A DNA stretch of 24,541 bases. Source: a virus. Below are positions 21,290 to 24,541 of the stretch, piece after piece. The notes beneath the pieces were generated by a model. It did no database searches, had not been told where the DNA came from, and was given only the letters and a program-made list of their open reading frames with translations. Position 1 is the stretch's first letter. Every line of letters begins with the position of its first letter. Location: positions 1-24,541 of IMG/VR virus record IMGVR_UViG_3300027824_000019; one strand, written 5' to 3'. The position numbers and the translations under genes are program-made.

Positions 21290-22267
21290 ATGTCAAAAAT
21301 GTCCCAAAAAGTCTTTGGTTACTCTCATAGCTTTGATGTTCGCATAGCTAAAATCACCGGCAGCCTTGAAGCAGCCCTTCTTTTCAATCACATTGTCTTT
21401 TGGGTTGTACACAACAAAGCCCATGAAAAAAACCTTATTGAGGGAAGAACTTGGACCTTCCAAACGCTTTCTCAGATTGCAAAACAATTGGATTACCTCA
21501 GTGAAAAGCAGATAAAATATGCTCTCGCCAAGCTTGTTGATCAAGGGTTTATTATAAAAGGAAAATTTAATAAAAGCGCTTTTGATCACACCCCTTGGTA
21601 TGCTCTACCCGATGAGTCGATATTGGGATATTCAAATAATTCTTACGTTGGGACAAATTTGTCCCAACGACAGGACACTTCTGTCCCAACCACGAGCCAA
21701 AATTGTCCCGACTATATAGGAGAAGATACTAAAAAGAAGATACTGAAAGAAGATACTAAAGTTATCTTGTCCGAACATGCGTTCGGCCTCGCCTCTTTTT
21801 TTCTCTCTCTCTTGAAGAATAACAATCCAAGTATCAAAGAGCCTAATCTTGAAGCTTGGGCAAAAGAACTGGACAGGATGATCCGAATCGACAAGAGGGA
21901 CTCGCAAGAGATTCGCCATCTGATGACCTGGGCGACCGCAGACCCTTTTTGGCACAAAAACATTTTAAGCCCAGCAAACCTTCGGAAGCATTTCGACAGG
22001 CTTTTGCTGGAATCTACACAGAAAAGATCTGAGCCGTTCAAGGGCCGAAACGCTACCTACACACCACCCACCCCCGAACAGGCGCAGGAAGAGGACTTAA
22101 AACGCGAAATTAAGCCAGCGGAACCGATGCCGTTAGATCAAAGATTGTCAAACATGAAATTATGGTTTCCGGATGCCGAATGGTTAGAGCGCACCGAAAA
22201 GATAAAAAAATCCTACGAAAAAGAAGTTAAGGAGTATGAAAAAAGATGGAACGTGAAGCTTACTTAA
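21290..22267 (+). CDS. Replication initiator, lambda O / DnaD-like (325 aa)
   Basis: AAGGA lies just before ATG 21290. An in-frame ATG at 21299 is an alternative start with more normal spacing. Residues about 53-107 (RTWTFQTLSQIAKQLDYLSE, then KQIKYALAKLVDQGFIIKGK) form a winged-helix DNA-binding domain. Residues about 110-165 are a polar linker whose DNA contains the probable origin. Residues about 170-245 (AWAKELDRMIRIDKRDSQEI, then WATADPFWHKNILSPANLRK) resemble the C-terminal helical region of phage initiators that contact the helicase loader. The C-terminal end is a charged helix. Gene order (initiator then DnaC-like loader) supports the role. It overlaps the loader gene by 22 bases. Confidence 0.75.
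   Translation: MSKMSQKVFGYSHSFDVRIAKITGSLEAALLFNHIVFWVVHNKAHEKNLIEGRTWTFQTLSQIAKQLDYLSEKQIKYALAKLVDQGFIIKGKFNKSAFDHTPWYALPDESILGYSNNSYVGTNLSQRQDTSVPTTSQNCPDYIGEDTKKKILKEDTKVILSEHAFGLASFFLSLLKNNNPSIKEPNLEAWAKELDRMIRIDKRDSQEIRHLMTWATADPFWHKNILSPANLRKHFDRLLLESTQKRSEPFKGRNATYTPPTPEQAQEEDLKREIKPAEPMPLDQRLSNMKLWFPDAEWLERTEKIKKSYEKEVKEYEKRWNVKLT
21646..21786. other. Probable phage replication origin with 22-bp iterons inside the initiator gene
   Basis: TGTCCCAAC at 21660 and 21682 and TGTCCCGAC at 21704 are spaced exactly 22 bases apart. The first lies in a perfect 24-bp palindrome at 21646-21669 with half-site CGTTGGGACAAA. The second is flanked by an inverted GGACA at 21673. Then comes an A-rich, purine-rich stretch with AGAAGATACT at 21721, 21735 and 21748, followed by the inverted repeat CCGAAC-ATGC-GTTCGG at 21771-21786. 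Iterons, an easily melted AT-rich region and an inverted repeat inside the initiator gene match the layout of lambda ori. The sequence itself is unrelated to lambda iterons. Confidence 0.7.
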
Positions 22268-22848
22268 AGCAAAGTAGAAAAGGGATTGACCCACTCAAAG
22301 CTTTCGGATTTACTAACGGGGACAGAGATTCGAATTCTAGATATTATTCAGCAAATCTAGGAGATTGGAGGGCTAGTCCTGAAAGCCAGAAGAAGGTTAA
22401 TGAATGGCTTAAAAAACCAAGCAACTTTTTGGTCTATTTGGGAAATAGGGGAGTGGGAAAAACGTACTTTTTATGTGCCTTGATATGGTGGCTTTGGGAA
22501 AAGGGCGATGAGGTCTTTGCTATACGCTCACATGATTATTTTAATCACATACAGCAAGATATAAGCGAAGGCAAAAACCAATTTAACCAGAACATTAAGC
22601 TATCCGACCAGGCATTTTTGATCATTGACGACTTGGGAGCAACTACAAATACAGATTGGCAACAAAAAATGATCGGAGACCTCTTAGATCAGAGATATAA
22701 TTCTCGCATTCCTACGGTCGTCACCTCTAACCTTTCCCTCAAAGACATGGAAAAAGGATTAGGGTTTAGAACCGCCGATAGGCTTAGCGCATCCGAAAAC
22801 CTAATCATACAAGATTGGACTGATAGCAAACGCCAACAAGGAATGTAG
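22246..22848 (+). CDS. DnaC-like AAA+ helicase loader (200 aa)
   Basis: The start ATG 22246 lies inside the end of the initiator gene. Residues 66-73 (GNRGVGKT) are a Walker A motif. Residues 125-129 (LIIDD) are Walker B, followed by LGAT. Residues 157-162 (TVVTSN) are the sensor-1 strand, and RTADRL at about 175-180 supplies the arginine expected of DnaC/IstB-type ATPases. Such proteins deliver the replicative helicase to an origin opened by the initiator. The length of 200 residues is short for host DnaC but normal for phage loaders. No strong ribosome site is seen, so coupling to the initiator is likely. Confidence 0.85.
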   Translation: MEREAYLKQSRKGIDPLKAFGFTNGDRDSNSRYYSANLGDWRASPESQKKVNEWLKKPSNFLVYLGNRGVGKTYFLCALIWWLWEKGDEVFAIRSHDYFNHIQQDISEGKNQFNQNIKLSDQAFLIIDDLGATTNTDWQQKMIGDLLDQRYNSRIPTVVTSNLSLKDMEKGLGFRTADRLSASENLIIQDWTDSKRQQGM

Positions 22849-22852
22849 TGTA

Positions 22853-23122
22853 ATGAAAATGTCCAAAAAGACTACGGTCGCCATGAAAAGATTCGGGGCT
22901 TCTCTTAACAGACTTCGAGATGATAACGATCGACTTATTGGTGCTCTTTTTGATTTTAGAGAATATGATGATGGATATAATAAAAAATTGAATCCTGAAG
23001 ATATGGAAAAAATAAAAGAGTTTGAGTTCCACCTTGAAGAAATCGATCGACTTATTCAAGTTGCGAAACATATCTGGTGTTATTCTGGGTACATAGAGAT
23101 ATTTTTCGATGAGGAGGAATAA
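22853..23122 (+). CDS. Small coiled-helix protein in the replication module (89 aa)
   Basis: ATG 22853 lies four bases after the loader stop and AAGGAA is upstream. An in-frame ATG at 22859 is an alternative. The product is highly charged and helical (RFGASLNRLRDDNDRLIGAL, then EDMEKIKEFEFHLEEIDRLI) and ends in the acidic DEEE. Heptad-like Leu/Ile spacing suggests a coiled coil. No family is recognised. Confidence 0.6.
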   Translation: MKMSKKTTVAMKRFGASLNRLRDDNDRLIGALFDFREYDDGYNKKLNPEDMEKIKEFEFHLEEIDRLIQVAKHIWCYSGYIEIFFDEEE

Positions 23123-23128
23123 TTTGAT

Positions 23129-23440
23129 ATGATCGCCGGATTTCTTATTTTGGTCTTAATGACGTTGCTTTATTCTAGTAGAATCGGTGGAAAAAAATAT
23201 CCTTTTGAATATGTAGCCGAAAAGATCGGGGTTTTTGATGTCGATTTTTATAACTGGGCTTTCGGTAAAGACTGGGATATGAAGATGCCATTGATTAAAG
23301 TTCTAGAACTTTGGAACGAAAGACACCCCAACATGATACTAAATCCTAATCAGTCGGTATATGATGACATTGACAGAATGATAGCTTTATGGCTAAAAGA
23401 GAGACATGGAAAAGATCAAATGGGACCTTCCAAATTTTAA
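23129..23440 (+). CDS. Small protein with N-terminal hydrophobic segment (103 aa)
   Basis: AGGAGG ends 11 bases before ATG 23129, a rather long spacing. Residues 2-16 (IAGFLILVLMTLLYS) could be a single membrane span or a buried strand. The rest is soluble, with Trp/Tyr-rich parts (DVDFYNWAFGKDWDMKMPLI) and a helix DRMIALWLKERHGK at the end. Its last 35 bases overlap the resolvase gene in another frame. No family is recognised. Confidence 0.55.
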   Translation: MIAGFLILVLMTLLYSSRIGGKKYPFEYVAEKIGVFDVDFYNWAFGKDWDMKMPLIKVLELWNERHPNMILNPNQSVYDDIDRMIALWLKERHGKDQMGPSKF

Positions 23441-23849
23441 AACCGTAAGCGAAGGTAATAGTTCTCAACACTGGAGCGTGAAAGATGATCGGCGCAAATG
23501 GCAGCAATTTCTAATTCGTGCTTTATTTAACTCATGGAACGACGAAATAAAACTTCCTTGTATCGTCAAGCTGACCAGGTTATCTCCCCGCCGCCTTGAT
23601 GATGACAATAATATTTTTGCATTCAAAAAGATCAGGGACGAAATTAGCGAATGCCTTATTCCAGAAAAGAGAAAATCCTATGTCAACAAAAAGGGCAAGA
23701 TCGTTCCAATAAAGGGAAGAGCCGACTCAGACCCGAGGATTACTTGGCTTTATGATCAAGAGAAGAGCCCCAGCCTTGGAATACGCATAGAGATCGAGCC
23801 TATGCTGTCAGAACCAATTTGCCGGCGTCTGGCGAACGGTTTTGGTTAA
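23406..23849 (+). CDS. RusA-like Holliday-junction resolvase (147 aa)
   Basis: Residues 61-68 (PRRLDDDN) hold the Asp cluster of RusA-type resolvases, followed by the FKKIRDEI helix. Residues 105-118 (RADSDPRITWLYDQ) supply the third conserved Asp region and the T-W-x-Y-x-Q strand found in phage members. The magnesium-binding Asp residues are thus all present. RusA proteins cut four-way junctions before packaging. The start at ATG 23406 lacks a strong ribosome site and probably depends on coupling with the overlapping upstream gene. A family-typical length supports the assignment. Confidence 0.8.
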   Translation: MEKIKWDLPNFKTVSEGNSSQHWSVKDDRRKWQQFLIRALFNSWNDEIKLPCIVKLTRLSPRRLDDDNNIFAFKKIRDEISECLIPEKRKSYVNKKGKIVPIKGRADSDPRITWLYDQEKSPSLGIRIEIEPMLSEPICRRLANGFG

Positions 23850-24108
23850 CCTGAAAGAGGTATTCCCCTTCCCCATAAACCCACTCTATCTTCTCATTCT
23901 TAAGCTTCCTTAAGTCTTCTTTAGCCTTCTCATGCTCAAGATATAAGGCTAGATAGCCCTTCTTAAGCTCACCAAGCTCCGAAAACATTTTCCGCCTAAC
24001 TTTACCCATGCTCTCTTTCATGGCCTCTACTTCCTGCCTTAAAGAGAGTAATTCTGGGTCTTTCCCAGCGTCGTTATTAAGGTCAAATTCAAGCTGAATT
24101 GGATTCAT
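23800..24108 (-). CDS. Coiled-coil protein on the - strand (102 aa)
   Basis: ATG 24108 is the chosen start: AGAGG sits upstream in the loop of a hairpin, and the frame's earlier ATG codons have no ribosome site. Residues 1-20 are MNPIQLEFDLNNDAGKDPEL. Residues 20-80 form a long charged helix (LSLRQEVEAMKESMGKVRRK, then MFSELGELKKGYLALYLEHE) with regular hydrophobic spacing. The C-terminus (EYLFQVNQNRSPDAGKLVLT) is less regular. It converges on the resolvase gene with a 50-base overlap and diverges from the ParB-domain gene. It is a real-looking protein, but I cannot assign a function. Confidence 0.6.
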   Translation of the reverse strand: MNPIQLEFDLNNDAGKDPELLSLRQEVEAMKESMGKVRRKMFSELGELKKGYLALYLEHEKAKEDLRKLKNEKIEWVYGEGEYLFQVNQNRSPDAGKLVLTA

Positions 24109-24126
24109 TCGCCACCTCTTGGCGAA
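24108..24126 (-). promoter_or_regulatory. Hairpin placing a ribosome-binding site in its loop
   Basis: The perfect seven-bp arms TTCGCCA and TGGCGAA enclose AGAGG. On the - strand, AGAGG is the ribosome-binding site of the coiled-coil gene, and the first base of its ATG is the last base of the right arm. The structure could regulate translation of that gene, or the same palindrome could be a protein-binding site between divergent genes. Confidence 0.5.
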
Positions 24127-24219
24127 GAGAATAAAAAGCAACAGCAAAAAAAACAAGTGAAAATAAAGAGACCTATGATAAAAGGGCAAAAGGGAAGTTT
24201 GTACAATAAAGGAAAAGGC

Positions 24220-24541
24220 ATGATTAACTGGCACCTCGAAGTTCTACCCATCAAAGACCTGAAAGAGCATCCTAAAAATCCCAGACAGATCAGCAAAGAT
24301 CAGATGAGACACCTTGAGGAATTGATAAAGAAATTTGGTCTCATCGACAAGCCTATCGTTAACCTAGACAAAACAATCATAGGCGGTCATCAACGTATCA
24401 AAGTCTTAAAGAAGATGAAGGTCAAGAACATCGAGTGCTGGGTTCCAGATCAACAGCTTTCAGAAAAAGATATTGATGAACTTTGCGTAAGGCTTAACCT
24501 AAACCAGGGGCAATGGGATTATGATATACTGGCCAATCAAT
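24220..24541 (+). CDS. ParB-domain protein, N-terminal part, probably of a DNA methyltransferase (partial)
   Basis: ATG 24220 follows AAGGA. An in-frame ATG at 24175 would add 15 residues but has a weaker site. The first 107 codons are present before the window ends. Residues 5-20 (HLEVLPIKDLKEHPKNPRQI), then IVNLDKTIIGGHQR and IKVLKKMKVKNIECWV, are the ParB/Srx N-terminal domain with its G-G-H-Q-R nucleotide-binding loop. LNQGQWDYDILANQ is the linker that often joins this domain to an adenine methyltransferase in phage genes. No catalytic motif is visible yet. A stand-alone ParB-like protein remains possible. Confidence 0.75.
   Translation, partial: MINWHLEVLPIKDLKEHPKNPRQISKDQMRHLEELIKKFGLIDKPIVNLDKTIIGGHQRIKVLKKMKVKNIECWVPDQQLSEKDIDELCVRLNLNQGQWDYDILANQ

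Noticed and set aside
21293-22041. Three - strand frames opposite the initiator gene
   Set aside because: They have no ribosome sites, and their products mirror the codon pattern of the initiator.

Overview
The window is part of a double-stranded DNA tailed-phage genome, either a free phage or a prophage. The virion genes look podovirus-like. No cellular housekeeping gene, rRNA, tRNA, IS element or CRISPR array is visible. The host cannot be named from the sequence. A small predicted lipoprotein with a classical lipobox (17016-17198) points to a bacterial host, probably one with a Gram-negative envelope. No terminase, portal, integrase or lysin is in view, so the genome continues on both sides.

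Layout. (1) 1-8478, + strand: tightly packed virion genes. They run from the end of an upstream structural gene through a probable head-tail adaptor, a large tail hub/nozzle-like protein, a small tail fibre with a gp53-like C-terminus, several internal or ejection-type proteins, and a KTSC-domain protein. (2) 8475-9793, - strand: a reversed, translationally coupled four-gene cassette with a ribbon-helix-helix protein at its head and an HTH protein at its tail, inserted into the late region. (3) 10013-17008, + strand: an array of receptor-binding/fibre genes. It includes an 857-aa fibre built on exact 165-bp repeats, two adjacent C1q-like paralogues and a Gly-rich adhesin. Then come a small lipoprotein, three small charged proteins and an intrinsic terminator (17799-17835). 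(4) 20050-17835, - strand: an early-type recombination operon of six overlapping or abutting genes, including an ERF single-strand annealing protein and a YqaJ/lambda-exonuclease-family nuclease. (5) 20063-20261: a divergent control region with a good promoter on each strand. The rightward promoter serves a small Cro/CI-like HTH regulator. (6) 20754-24541, mostly + strand: a replication module with a winged-helix protein, a lambda O-like initiator, a DnaC-like helicase loader, small proteins, a RusA-like resolvase, and the start of a ParB-domain protein (probably the front of a DNA methyltransferase). One coiled-coil gene there runs on the - strand.

The strongest observation is a probable replication origin embedded in the initiator gene (21646-21786). 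It has three direct repeats with exact 22-bp spacing (core TGTCCC[A/G]AC), the first inside a perfect 24-bp palindrome. They are followed by a purine/AT-rich stretch with three AGAAGATACT repeats and then by an inverted repeat. This has the architecture of lambda ori inside gene O but an unrelated iteron sequence, and a DnaC-like loader gene lies directly downstream. Other notable items are the two-level 165-bp/741-bp repeat structure of the long fibre gene, the reversed regulatory cassette in the tail region, a hairpin that places a Shine-Dalgarno sequence in its loop (24108-24126), and a cluster of perfect hairpins upstream of the initiator gene (21040-21263).
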